This document shows, one piece after another, positions 30,701-51,690 of a stretch of DNA of 64,000 nt. Both the position numbers and the translations under genes were made by a program. The stretch covers positions 44,139,116 to 44,203,115 of the forward strand of contig NC_088301.1 in assembly GCF_032854445.1 (NCBI RefSeq), given 5' to 3'. This DNA comes from Liolophura sinensis (Eukaryota; Mollusca; Polyplacophora; Chitonida; Chitonidae). The notes below the pieces were generated by a model that did no database searches, was not told the DNA's origin, and saw nothing but the letters and a program-made list of their open reading frames with translations. Position 1 is the first letter of the stretch. Each line of letters begins with the position of its first letter.

Positions 30701-33700
30701 CCTACTAAAGAATATTTCACTCATACAACGGCTGTCAGCATTATGGTCGGAGGAAATTGAGCAGAGCTCGGTTAAATCGTGCATAATTAGATCAATACAT
30801 GATTACATCTATATGAGTAAATATATGCATAGTTAGAGAAGAAAGTAGTACCGTGAGTATTGAAGAGATCTTCATTAGTTTTCTCAGATCATTAATGCCA
30901 CATGATCTAACGTACAGGTACATGTACTGCAGAACAGTACCAAAGGCAGAAAAAAGGCAAATACCCATGTATGTGTCATGGAAATTTGAAAAATTCAGCA
31001 TGGGAATGAATTTGGCAGATCTAAAACTAGACCAAGTCTAAATCCCAGTTTGACTGATTGTAGGTTGCCAGTATATTTTAGCCGATGTCAGGATCATCTC
31101 TCTGGACTGGCAGAAAATGCATATTCTACAACCCTCCACTGTTTTCGTTTTAAAGTAAAGAAGGTGATCAGAGACTACAAATCTCATGTTTTACTCCTTT
31201 TGGTGAGCGTGCAAAACACTTGTCCGATGACAGAAATAGAGAGGATGAGTATATGAAAAAACGGCATGTGGTTTCGCGGGAAAAAATGAGTGGATAGACA
31301 TTACTCTGTGACATCACAGAACATCTCTCGACTTTGTCAATTTCATTTCATCTTCGATGAAGGCAAGTACGTTACAGAAAGACAGAACATGTACATGTAC
31401 TAACTAGTGTGTTGCAGACAATATACTTCATCATTCAAAGCACTTCACACATTATTTTCAACAGCCACATTTGCCATCTCTTTGATACTCGTTCAATCTG
31501 AAATCAGTGACCATACAGACTGGTAGCCCCTTTGTCTACAAACAATGGTTTTGTCTGGTATGTTGCAGGCTGTGTGCTATTTTGAATAATTTTGCTGGGA
31601 TCTTCCAATGCTACTTTGTGAAACTGTTAATATGATTGGAGTTTTTCTTGTTTAATTATCAAGATTACCTGGATTAAATGTTTTGGGGAGGGTTACAGAA
31701 TTGAAATAATGTTTCCTGTTATGGGTGTCTAGTGGCAGTTTTATAGCCACTGAGGTTAATGAGGTTAAAAATTTTTAGCCATTCAGATATGCCTTCTATC
31801 AAAAATACACTACATGTGTATTGGCTAAAAAGAGCAGACCAAATGTCCCAAAAATTAAAAGAATTACGGTACACTCTATCTTTTCTATAGATCTCAAGAA
31901 GGACTTATCTGACACTGTTAAAACAAAGGTAACCACATGGTCATGACTAAATATCCTACAGCATCTACTTTACTCTGACAAAGTGTGAACTTAGATATAG
32001 GCAGATATGAAAAGTCACGGCAAACCAACACCATAAATGTTACAACATACCAAACATAGCAAATTCTTGATAGTTGTATATAAAATTGCCCAAGTCCTGA
32101 TTATGCACAGATTAATCTCACACAGAAAAACTCTGTGATATATGTTTCATTAGAAGAGAAATTAGTAAAATTCATGTTAAATCTTATTGGTTTTTAACAC
32201 TGATGCACTACTTGCAATCTAATTTTCATTCATATAGTAAGCATTTACATTTAATCAAAAGTTTATAAACTGACATTTAGTAACTTATCATTTCAGTGAT
32301 TGTACACATAAAGTAGAAAATCAAAAACTGAAATAACTAGAAGAAATTTAACCGCCACCTTATATAGCAAGACTGCCATAACAATATACTGGCTGATCAC
32401 CTAGACATATACATGTCATGCAGGTAATCTGTTCCATAATAATTTATCTTTGTCTTAATTTGATATGCTAAAAATAAAAAATAAAAAAATTTAGTAACTT
32501 TACGTTAAAGACTACAATTATACCAAAGGCAAGGTTAAGCTGAAACATAATTCCTTCAGATATAAAGAAGAAAAACAAAAGACAGAGTAAGCCTATGCAA
32601 CATATCCTAAGATACAAGAACACTCTATGAATGTTTACCGTCAAAATGGCATTCTGAAGAAGAAGAGAAAACACACACATACAGCTCAATATTCTATTTA
32701 ATGGCAACTAAAACAATATTAGTACTACAAAAGATAAAGAAGACTATACTGCATACTGCATATACTGCATGAAATTTAGACTATAGTAAGTATTTAAATT
32801 TCACTTCTACTTGTAAACTGACAGTTTTGGAAAGTCTGTTAAGTGAAAAACAAAAGAAGTGAAAACAGAAAAAAAACATGATTACCTGTACCAGCAAAAT
32901 TAGAAATCTACAAAGGAGTGTATGGAGTTTAGAACAACTAATCAAGAGCTACATGGACTTAATAATGGGATCATGAAATTTCACAATTACATAGACCTTG
33001 TGTTCCACTGATTATTTTCACATAATACATGAGTATTGTAACTAGGGTTCTCCTGATGATTGCAAAATAAAGTGCTGAAATATTGAGTCAAAATAGCCTT
33101 TTGTACACTACTCATGCATCACAATTACAATCCAACTAGAATGTCTGAAGAATCAATATCCCATAAAAACTTGGACTCTTTCCCCTCTAAATTCCGATAT
33201 GGAAAAAAAACCCCAGAATACGGTAAGGTGCACAGCATGCCCATGTTTGAAATTTTAGATCATTTAAATTAAAAAGTTCTGATAAACATGTGTTTCATAC
33301 AGGTATTATGATTACAAAGAGCATAATAACAAGTCTGTGCATTGCATTTTAATGCAACAAAGCATTTATTTGAAAATAATTAAACTGTTTCACACTATCT
33401 TTAAATTCACACAAACGACCTTCACCCTATATTCTTATTTAAGATTAGTTAAGCTTTCACATATTACAACGAGAAATGCCTACAGCAAAATGAAACCATT
33501 TATTGAAAAATGAATCTGAAACTAATAAACCAAGCAAAACATAAGACAGGTTATGCTTGAAAACTTCTGAGAACACTTGAATGAGACAGACAAGGTCAAT
33601 ACAAGGGCCATAACAAGAAAAAGAAGGAGAAAGTGAAGACGTGCATGCGTGTTAACAGATACTACATTCATAGTGAGTCTCGTACGTGTACATGTAGAAA

Positions 33701-36106
33701 TGGTTCTCACATTCTCTTGATGGACTGACGACGTTGTCTCGGAATGTTCACGATCAAAATGAGCTTGGAGGACTTCAGGTGAAACCATATCTTTCATACA
33801 TATGGGGCATAGGAAACCCTGAACATATATAGGAGAGGCCAATTAATCCATCTTTATTTGGTTACATATTGTTATATGAACACTGCAATACAATAAGACA
33901 TCTTTTTCCTTTTGATTTTGTTTTGATTTGCTTTTTTGCTTAGAAACTCAAACAAAAAAGTTCTGAAGTCTAGTTTTACACCTCCAATTAATTTACAATG
34001 ATAAAAAATGGTACATCTGAGTATTCTGCAATAGTCACTTAGGACTACTGATTTCAAATGCAGGTATACTTTTCATCTTTAGGTTGAATTATCAGCTGTA
34101 TAAGTATGAACTTTTGAACTTGTACACACTGATATAACAGGCATTAATGAAAAATAAAAACTTGACAGGCATTTAAAATAAGATAATTTAAAAGAAAGAA
34201 CAACAATCCAAAAACCATTACTGAATGTCAAATCAATGTTGGCTTTACATTGCATAAATGCCTTCAGAATATAAGTCAATTTGCACAAATGCATTACCTG
34301 ATGACAATTCAAATCTTAGTACAGCATTCGTCAAGGCAAATTTTGAACTGGTTAATAAAATAAAAAGAAATCAAATGCAAATACATTTCTCTAACAAATT
34401 ATAATAGCTTTCTTTCGCTTACCCTATCCTCCTTAGGCTCTACTTGTGGCTGTGGAGTTTCAGCGTGTTCAATGTCAAAATGTTTCTGTAAGGCTCCTGC
34501 TGACTTGAGAGACACCATACACATGGGACATATAAAACCCTAAAATTAAACAAGGACACACATAAATTATTAACTATTACTTAGTGAATTAGTCACAAAG
34601 TTGTTGTGATAATTAACTGATTATCCTCAATGGTTATTTATTTATTTAATTACTTGATTGGTGTTTTAAGTAGTATTCAAGAATATTTCACTTATACAAT
34701 GGCACCCAGCTTTATAATGGGAGCAAACTGGGCAGAGCCCAAATGGAAACACAAGAGGCTCCTGTGTCATTGTGCCACGCTGGCACACCAAACACACAGC
34801 CACAAAGGCCCCCAATCATAATTTAAGTTTCTGCTAAAAACAAAATCCATACAACAAACTCAGATATAGAAAAACAAGGAAAAACAGACTGGTTTCAAAT
34901 TTCTGAACAAATAAACACAGTTTCAACTGCAGACTGTATGTTTCATATATCTTTGAGTGAGCACATAGATAGGTTTTTACCTGTGCTTCATCATTAGAAA
35001 CTTCAGTCTTTGCCACAGGCGATGGTGCTTCTTCACTTGGCTTCTAGAAAAGAAAAAAAAAAGTTGTGCATCTGATTTGACTGACCTAATAAAACGCATC
35101 AACACTACATGACACTCGATGGTGAATAGATTGCTGCTTGTTTCGTCACTTTGATTATTAAATTCACAACCAAGGAAATGTGCATGCTTAGGGTGGTACA
35201 TCGTTCTTAACAACTTTTCAAGTTTTGAAAAGGTTTGTGTGTACATATACTGTGTTCTCTCAAGCCCATGCTCACAAAGTGCTGTACCACTTAAGTATCA
35301 TGTCGAAGACACCAAACATGACACCCCACCCGGTCACATTATAATGACACCGGGCCAGCAAAGCAGTGCTGTTTCCTTGTTCTAACCACTCAGTGCAGAG
35401 TGCCAAGGATATGTCCTATTAACTGTTATTACTACTGGAGTGCTGTCATATACAAGTAATAGCCTATGCAACATATACAGCTCTGCCAAAAACAGGAACA
35501 TTCAGTGTTCTGTAGTGTAAGGCTTATATAGTAGATCATGTTGACCAATGATCAATATACACCAATATCGATATATTCACACATGATTTAGTTTTATAGC
35601 AAGCATACTATATTTAGAGTTGAAGCTTTGAGTCACGGGTGAATTTCAACAAGATATTGATAAAACAGATTCATGATAAAATATTCTCTTCTGTTTGTTC
35701 ATTACACTGTCATCTGTACATGTAAATGTTATAACTTCAGTACCTGAATCACTACCGGTACCCAAGTCTTCTAGGCCCTGCAGGCTACAGCTAGAAACTT
35801 TGAAATTCAAATCACCAATCACGTAAGCAAAAGGACATGTATATGTGATTATAACTGCTCATGTTTGCTTGTTTTTGTTTTTCCTTTCAGTTTTTCTCCA
35901 TCGCTTAGATGCTAATAGAAAAACTTTAATAGTATCCATCAGCGAATATTAGCTAAACGTGAACATTCATTGCTGAATCAGAATGTGTTCTGCCACATCT
36001 CAACATGACGTCCTTCAACATACAATCAAATGAACTTGACAAACGTGTATGTGTATAAAACAATAACCTTGTCAGAGTCCAGCTTTTTTCGCAACCGCTT
36101 CAGCAT
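5389..36106 (-). CDS. EEA1: Early endosome antigen 1 (EEA1), about 40 exons, complete coding region
   Basis: EEA1 tethers and helps fuse early endosomes: its N-terminal finger binds Rab5-GTP and its C-terminal FYVE domain binds phosphatidylinositol 3-phosphate. About 40 exons join in a consistent frame to about 1,468 residues (human is about 1,411). Order: 34-residue N-terminus, three C2H2 fingers (about 35-142), coiled-coil rod (about 143-1390), FYVE domain (about 1404-1468). Segments recalling human EEA1 include MLKRLRKK at the start, IEAGEGTE in the rod, [10 protein letters not shown] and ERRALLERC near the end, [13 protein letters not shown] before FYVE, and [11 protein letters not shown] inside it. 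The start at 36106 is in good context (CACC before ATG). The gene is divergent from DLD with 180 bp between start codons. The tripled finger is unlike the single vertebrate one. Identity is very likely; individual exon edges are by-eye GT-AG calls. Confidence 0.95.
6917..7466. mobile_element. Candidate piggyBac-type MITE (TTAA flanks)
   Basis: A 550-bp block is flanked on both sides by TTAA (6913-6916, 7467-7470) and begins and ends with the inverted heptamer AGGAGAY. Its middle is notably richer in G+C than the surrounding EEA1 intron. TTAA target duplication is typical of piggyBac elements. No transposase is coded; the 70-codon minus-strand frame has no resemblance to one. The terminal repeat is short, so the call is tentative. 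Confidence 0.4.
7597..19850 (-). CDS. EEA1: EEA1 exons 20-36: second part of the coiled-coil rod
   Basis: Exons in transcription order: 19620-19850, 19198-19332, 16473-16601, 15888-16010, 15289-15387, 14451-14591, 13757-13864, 13372-13419, 12882-12998, 11771-11860, 11396-11479, 10397-10555, 9858-9947, 9536-9667, 8894-8989, 8546-8635, 7597-7780. Nearly all are phase 0-0 and 48-231 nt, so single exons could be skipped in frame. All encode charged heptad coiled coil. The last contains [14 protein letters not shown], close to human MQITALNENLGTVK just before the FYVE linker. The intron between 19198 and 16601 contains the 37-bp minisatellite. Confidence 0.85.
7905..8140 (-). repeat. Diverged SINE-like element sharing the family A core
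   Basis: The segment with GTCAGGCTTATGGGTGGAAG and GGTAAACCATCGACCTCTGG parallels the family A core (GGCCAGCATTATGGTGGGAG; GGAAACCCACGACC), and a GAACCCG B-box-like stretch follows near 8080. It looks like a related SINE family with a shared central domain. Limits are approximate. Confidence 0.35.
10618..10930. mobile_element. MITE with about 46-bp terminal inverted repeats
   Basis: Left end 10618-10663 and right end 10885-10930 are inverted copies with only a few mismatches, sharing CTACCTTTCGCTTTACATCA. The element starts ACAGTGCATG; a CAGTG end is reminiscent of hAT elements, but no 8-bp target duplication is evident. It is about 313 bp, non-coding, in the EEA1 intron 10556-11395. Confidence 0.75.
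11058..11198 (-). repeat. tRNA-derived SINE, family A, 5'-truncated
   Basis: Minus-strand copy. The plus strand reads tail first (TTTATTTA, then TGATTGGTG), the core with TATGGTGGGAGGAAACTG, and TTGCTGGCAGACCTTCCCA. The tRNA head is missing. It lies in an EEA1 intron in the sense orientation. Confidence 0.8.
12200..12374 (-). repeat. tRNA-derived SINE, family A, head portion
   Basis: Minus-strand copy retaining the 5' half: an A-box region (CTCAGTTTGTTAGCGCCCTG, reverse of 12341-12360), a B-box (GAGTTCAAGTCCAGCTTGTG), and the following core. The (AATA)n tail side is missing or diverged. It lies in an EEA1 intron, sense orientation. This copy shows best that the family is tRNA-derived. Confidence 0.8.
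13992..14300 (-). repeat. Diverged SINE-like element sharing the family A core
   Basis: Near 14002-14050 the plus strand reads AATCATATGACAGCAATCAG and TTTTATGGGTGGATGAAA, like the family A 3' core. A B-box-like GGAATTGAACCCCGA is at about 14267. The region between is diverged. Limits are approximate. Confidence 0.3.
16115..16319 (-). repeat. tRNA-derived SINE, family A, internally deleted
   Basis: Minus-strand copy with tail (TTTATTTAATTA), the ATATTTCACTTATATGATGG segment, GGGCAGAGCCCAGGGAAACC and a degenerate head ending GGAGTCCCAC. The B-box part is deleted. It is in an EEA1 intron, sense orientation. Confidence 0.8.
16680..19022. repeat. 37-bp minisatellite in an EEA1 intron (about 60 units)
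   Basis: A tandem array has the unit GATTGGGCACAAGAGGAGAA + GGAATAAGGTACAAACT (37 bp). From about 16810 to 18660 there are about 50 well-conserved units; at both ends units are diverged, indels appear and the array fades out by about 16680 and 19022. Variants differ at few sites (cacaag/cgcaag/tgcaag, ggagaa/tagaag, tacaaac/tagaaac). The unit has no stop codon in any of the three minus-strand frames, and 37 is one more than a multiple of three, so long overlapping open frames appear on that strand by construction. It sits in the EEA1 intron 16602-19197. Confidence 0.97.
17560..18416. repeat. Higher-order 481-bp (13-unit) duplication inside the minisatellite
   Basis: The block about 17560-17935 recurs at about 18041-18416 with the same order of variant units, offset by exactly 481 bp (13 x 37). 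Diagnostic variants recur at that offset: the rare GACGAAGAGG at about 17870 and 18351, the GAAAGACTAAGG variant, and the GGTGCAAGAGTAGAAAG variant at 17641 and 18122. The similarity is lost outside these limits. Confidence 0.8.
20206..29995 (-). CDS. EEA1: EEA1 exons 6-19: first part of the coiled-coil rod
   Basis: Exons in transcription order: 29872-29995, 29637-29700, 28767-28873, 27989-28075, 26174-26232, 24973-25070, 24093-24198, 23333-23584, 22857-23024, 21747-21884, 21549-21635, 21215-21297, 20938-21031, 20206-20259. All are rich in Glu, Lys, Gln and Leu with heptad character and few Pro or Gly. The first resembles the human segment after the finger ([16 protein letters not shown] against VTLLRQEVQDLQASLK). 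The last contains [16 protein letters not shown], close to a human rod segment, which anchors the alignment. Edges are GT-AG by eye; the exon at 24973-25070 may be one base off. Confidence 0.85.
22065..22160 (-). repeat. Diverged SINE-core fragment
   Basis: GGTGTAAACCACTGACTTTT and GGCAAGTTACTGAGAAAC match the 7905-8140 element (GGTAAACCATCGACCTCTGG; CAAGTAACTAATGAAC). It is in the EEA1 intron 21885-22856. Confidence 0.35.
22495..22590 (-). repeat. Diverged SINE-core fragment
   Basis: AGTAAACCACCACCTCTAGC and CAGGTACCTTTCAAACC again match the 7905-8140 element. It lies about 350 bp from the fragment above and just before a family A SINE in the same intron. Confidence 0.35.
22632..22810 (-). 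repeat. tRNA-derived SINE, family A, 5'-truncated
   Basis: Minus-strand copy with an intact (AATA)n tail and core (TTTGATTGGTGTTTCACAC, AAGCCCGAGGGAAACCCAC, TTGCTGGCAGACCTTCCCAC) that stops before the A-box. It lies just 46 bp beyond the donor of the EEA1 exon at 22857-23024, sense orientation. Confidence 0.85.
24275..24641 (-). repeat. Second tRNA-derived SINE family (family B), near full length
   Basis: On the minus strand it begins GGCCCCGATGGCGCAGTTGG (A-box) followed by a B-box-like GGGTCAATCCTGGGTCG. A body of about 250 bp follows, ending GTTAAGTATGTCATTAAACC and an ACTCACTC-type tail. The tRNA-like head folds partly like a tRNA but is attached to a SINE body, so it is not a tRNA gene. 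It is unrelated in body to family A, in an EEA1 intron, and again in sense orientation. Confidence 0.75.
26233..27988. other. EEA1 intron with an unexplained, more GC-rich block
   Basis: No exon fits the EEA1 frame here. From about 26640 to 27760 the base composition is less AT-rich than in other introns. It contains small hairpins (ATGGCAG/CTGCCAT near 27155; ATTTATTG/CAATAAAT near 27670). Open frames here are short and unlike known proteins. No clear terminal repeats were found; it may be an old transposon fragment. Confidence 0.3.
26272..26289. repeat. 18-bp perfect palindrome
   Basis: AAATGTAGGCCTACATTT is a perfect palindrome in an EEA1 intron, 40 bp from the acceptor of exon 26174-26232. 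Its centre TAGGCCTA recurs at 1942, 5090, 42904 and 51142. Confidence 0.85.
30125..30222 (-). CDS. EEA1: EEA1 exon 5: third C2H2 finger
   Basis: This 98-nt exon enters in phase 0 and leaves after two bases of a codon. It begins GFTCPMCM and runs to HYESAH, again C-x2-C-x12-H-x4-H. It keeps Tyr after the first His, as in human (HYEAVH), but has Thr where human has Ile before the first Cys. Because of its phase it joins directly into the coiled-coil exon at 29872-29995 and cannot be skipped without a frameshift, so it is the constitutive finger. The 3.5 kb intron before it (30223-33710) holds only a truncated SINE that I can recognise. Confidence 0.9.
30223..33710. other. Long EEA1 intron between fingers 2 and 3
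   Basis: This is the longest EEA1 intron (3.5 kb). Apart from the SINE fragment at 30671-30772 I see AT-rich sequence with no coding or structured feature, a short stretch of higher GC near 31050-31330, and a tiny ATACTGCAT triplication near 32748-32770. Confidence 0.5.
30671..30772 (-). repeat. tRNA-derived SINE, family A, 3' fragment
   Basis: A tail and first core half only (TTATTTATTTGATTGGTG, then ATATTTCACTCATACAACGG), truncated about 100 bp in. It is in the EEA1 intron between fingers 2 and 3, sense orientation. Confidence 0.8.
33711..33818 (-). CDS. EEA1: EEA1 exon 4: second C2H2 finger
   Basis: This is a 108-nt, phase 0-0 exon coding 36 residues. It begins GFLCPICM and runs to HFDREH, with the same C-x2-C-x12-H-x4-H spacing as exon 3. 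A Ser/Thr-rich tail follows. Exon start, phase and spacing match exon 3, so the two look like tandem exon duplicates. Skipping this exon would keep the reading frame. Confidence 0.9.
34423..34539 (-). CDS. EEA1: EEA1 exon 3: first C2H2 finger
   Basis: This is a 117-nt, phase 0-0 exon coding 39 residues. It begins GFICPMCM and continues to HFDIEH, giving C-x2-C-x12-H-x4-H. Human EEA1 has GFICPQCM at the matching place. The N-terminal EEA1 finger is known as a Rab5-GTP binding site, and the Phe-Ile pair just before the first Cys belongs to its hydrophobic contact surface. This copy keeps Phe-Ile. It is the closest of the three fingers to the human one at the start, but has Phe where human has Tyr after the first His. 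Confidence 0.9.
34634..34814 (-). repeat. tRNA-derived SINE, family A, internally deleted
   Basis: Tail, core and a degenerate head ending in CACAAAGGCCCCC are present, with the middle deleted. It is in the EEA1 intron between exon 2 and the first finger exon, sense orientation. Confidence 0.8.
34981..36106 (-). CDS. EEA1: EEA1 exons 1-2 (N-terminus)
   Basis: Exon 1 codes 36106 down to 36068 (13 residues, [13 protein letters not shown]) and ends at a GTTATT donor. Exon 2 is 35043-34981 (21 residues, acidic and proline-containing). Both are phase 0 at each end. The basic start resembles the MLRRIL start of human EEA1. The intron between them (35044-36067) holds a dispersed-repeat fragment near 35270-35425 and otherwise nothing recognisable. 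Confidence 0.85.
35270..35425. repeat. Dispersed-repeat fragment with a hairpin core
   Basis: Contains the imperfect inverted repeat CCCGGTCACATTATAATG/ACACCGGG at about 35329-35356, then CACTCAGTGCAGAGTGCCAA, which recalls part of the family B SINE body (GCTGAACGCCAAGTGAGG at about 24515). It may be a relative sharing that central segment. Boundaries are uncertain. Confidence 0.35.
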
Positions 36107-36286
36107 GGTGACTGTTGTGGGTGTCCTGCGACAAGGAAACGAAGGTTGCAGCTGAACACGTTTAGCCCTGTGTCACTCCCCTTCCACCACCAATACCCTC
36201 GAACTGACGGCAACTAGCGCCATCTACCGGTAGTCCTTCACTGCAGTTTACGATCCGGCAGGAGTGTGGTTTGTGTGAAAGAAATA
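36107..36286. promoter_or_regulatory. Bidirectional promoter between EEA1 and DLD
   Basis: Only 180 bp separate the divergent start codons of EEA1 (36106, minus) and DLD (36287, plus), so both transcription starts must lie within or beside this stretch unless distal 5' exons exist. It has more C+G and more CpG than the surrounding introns and no TATA box. A CCAAT box is at 36190-36194. GCGCCATCT at 36217-36225, read in reverse, gives an ATGGCG core like the YY1 motif common in housekeeping promoters. Function is inferred from position. Confidence 0.7.
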
Positions 36287-48631
<12,345 letters not shown>

Positions 48632-49647
48632 ACCATGTAAACAGTCAGATTTCTAGGGAACTATTTATTCGATTTCTGTACAGTGTACTCTATGGACAGT
48701 CTGTTGGAAAAGTATCCAACGGTTCCAAGATGTGTGGAATACGGGGGATCATGTCATTGGGACTCCTGTGGCAAACACAAAAGCATCAAGCAAGACAGCT
48801 TCAGGAGAGGGTATTGAGATGTTAATTGATGGACTAAGCTAAGCATCTCTTATGTAATGAAGAAAAAGGATATATCTCTTCAATTGACTTTCAGAGAGAG
48901 GCAGGAAATGATATGTATGTGGAAAATTGAGACTTATGAATTCTGTACAGCAGTGTTGAGTAGTCAAATCTGTTCATGAAATAGACTCTCCAGTTCAGTA
49001 TTTTGTAAAACTTAATTCTTTGTCAGTGTCAATGGCATGTATGTGGCAAGTGACCTTAGAGTGGTAGTAAAGAACCAACTTCCATGGAATTTCATAAAGA
49101 AATTTACGCAAATGAAATCACCTCATATCTTTAATATTACATGGTATATGATCAGTTGCACACCACCTAAAATCTGCGTGTGAACATTTTATGGTCGAAA
49201 GTCATTTTTAATATGCAATTGTTATCAAGAACATGTAACATTTGCATACCATGAGAATTGCATTGTTTTTTTTTTTTAGAAAATTGCTGTGAATGTCAGG
49301 TTCACAGGACATTCTGTAGTTGCTTCATCAACAAAATGTTGTTGGTCCAAATTAATTCAGTTCACGATAAATTACATTTATGTGTATATAGGCTAACTGC
49401 ATTAAAAACTTTTTTGACACCTCCTTTCTGGTGATCAAATCCAGGTGTTTTTAAAGGAGCTCTTTTATTTTATAATCATTGCCATACTGCTAAGCTGTGC
49501 CGTTGGAGATCCCTTTTTTTTCTTTTTTTTTTTTTCTACATTCGCTGAGTTGAAGCATGACTCGGTGGAAATACATGCACCTGTGTCAGAAACGGAATTC
49601 TTTGTACATATCATGCCGATAGATGTGTGCTGTTGAAAATTTTATGT

Positions 49648-49653
49648 AATAAA
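49648..49653 (+). terminator. DLD: Probable DLD poly(A) signal
   Basis: A canonical AATAAA lies about 1.0 kb after the DLD stop codon, downstream of a T-rich stretch and before the next gene on the same strand. It is the most plausible DLD polyadenylation signal in this interval, but no transcript evidence is available. Confidence 0.4.
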
Positions 49654-50754
49654 CTTTCTTGCGACACGAGACTTGTTCCTTAATGTTACTGTTTGCTGTT
49701 TACTGTTTACATACATATATTTCAGATATTATGGTGAGTTGTCAAAATATGAAGGTTAGTTGTTGTAACCAGTTGCTGCCTTTCTTGTTGAGTGACGCTT
49801 GTAATAGAATTTATGCTGTTTTTCTACAGCTGCTCTGGCTGGTTTCCTAAACTGCTCCGGCTGGTTTCCTCAACCTGTAAACAGTTTTGTCTTTTTTTGT
49901 CATGATTTTTTGTGATTATTTAAGAATTGTGTCACTTAATGGATGTTGGCCAGTATATTATGAAACCCTTGGCTATTGCCAAATAACACACCAACCTGTG
50001 GCATGTTATAATAATGGCAAAACGTGTCCACATTTATCATATCGGTTGAAAGTACAGGTAACTGATCGCCAGCCGATTTCATGTAAGATTACACAAGTGC
50101 TGTCGAAAGCTTGTTGCCACAAACCGCCAAGATTTTTGAAAGTTAAATATTGTTTAAAGCCAAGTGTCATGTGAGTGCAACTGAAAGACGAGTAGAAAAC
50201 AATATGGTACCTGCATATGCTGGTTGAAAAATTTGGTTATTTTTTTTTGGCGAGTTAAAATGATGAGGATGTAAATAATTAACGTTGGCAGAAAAATAAA
50301 AGAAACTCGATAAAAAGGCCTTTTGGGAGGGTCGTTACCCCAAATTTGTGCGCAAATTGATAATGAAATCCTAAATAAGGATGTCACTAAAATTTATTTG
50401 GACTTAGACTGGGACTTATGTCCTGACAAATTTAAGCCAGAATTTTGATAATATTTATATTTATAACATTCCTAAATATTATCATAATTCAGATTTAACA
50501 TGTGTTGAGATATGAACAAAAAAAATTTACATGAAAAATTTACATCCAAAAAATTTATTAGACATGCAGCACATCATAATATGGAAAATTATTATGCAAA
50601 ACCTTATATACCAAAAAGTGGTCCCAAATACCCACCATACAAAGATGATGTCAAAAAAAAAAAGAAATTAGCTTTTCATGCCTTTTCATCTGAAATTTGC
50701 ATTACTTACATGTTTTCTTCTATAACTATCAAAGCCAGAGTGGGACTGAAGTGT

Positions 50755-51012
50755 CCAGGGTGGTCATGGCGCTAGTGTAGCTTATTTACCCGGGAGCCTC
50801 TCACCTATGCAGTCACTGTAAGTTCAAGTCAAGCTCATGCTGGCTACCTCTCAGTTCGTAAGTGGGAAGGTGAGCCAGCAACGTGCAGATTGTTGTGGGT
50901 TTTCTCAGGGCTCTGCTTGATTTCCTCCCACTATAATGCTGGCTGCTGTCATATAAGTAAAATATTCTTGAGTACCTTAACAACATAAAACACCCCATCA
51001 AATAAATAAATA
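50755..51012 (+). repeat. tRNA-derived SINE, family A, near full length
   Basis: Head, B-box (GTAAGTTCAAGTCAAGC), core (GATTTCCTCCCACTATAATG, CATATAAGTAAAATATTCTT) and an (AATA)n tail are all present in about 258 bp. It is the only family A copy outside the three gene bodies and lies between DLD and EPG5. Confidence 0.9.
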
Positions 51013-51682
51013 CAGAAGCAAATCAAGCATTGCAGACTATGCATACATTTACAATCTGATTGTTCACGAAAAATGTAGGCCTGCTAGAATAAGTTCTAAA
51101 TTATGCATGCATCCCAATCAGTACTAAAGCCTGATGACAGGTAGGCCTACCATACCAACTGTCATTCTAGGTTTTCCAATCCACCCATGGCATATATCAT
51201 GAATTCTAAGCATGGTAGACGGAACCAACATGGCTTTTTTGTTTTCAAGAATATATTGACCCAGAGGAATGTCAGTTAATATGGAATTGAAGGAATGAAC
51301 AAAATGAGAAAATTCAGAACATTGGCACTAATGGGCGGCATATACTATGATTAATATTGTATTTGACTAAATATTTCGCAACCTGTCCAAAAGTTAAAAT
51401 TAATAATATTAACAGTCTTCAAATATTACTTTTAGTGCTGAATCTTACATTTATCCAGCATGACATAATCGTACCTTCCTAAGATATCAGTCTAAGATCA
51501 ATGAACATGCAGAATCAGGCAAATGAGTATTGTCAGCCAAAGATGAAATTTTATGTGAAATACAGGAAACATAATCTCTGTGGTGTAGAATATTTCAATC
51601 TAACTGAACTTAAAACCAGTGGAACTGAAAAAAAATCATACCCAGTTACTTCCCTTGTGGGCAGTCTTTCGTGAAATCTGAA

Positions 51683-51690
51683 TCATGTGA
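51683..51690 (+). promoter_or_regulatory. TCATGTGA box just upstream of EPG5
   Basis: TCATGTGA, the E-box-like octamer bound by MiT/TFE factors (MITF/TFEB), ends 15 bp before the EPG5 start codon. TFEB controls autophagy and lysosome genes in vertebrates, so the site is suggestive. A single octamer can occur by chance, and it may lie inside the 5' UTR. Confidence 0.25.

Noticed and set aside
50512-50775. 87-codon Lys-rich frame between DLD and EPG5
   Set aside because: Low complexity, runs into a SINE, no homology and no supporting signals.
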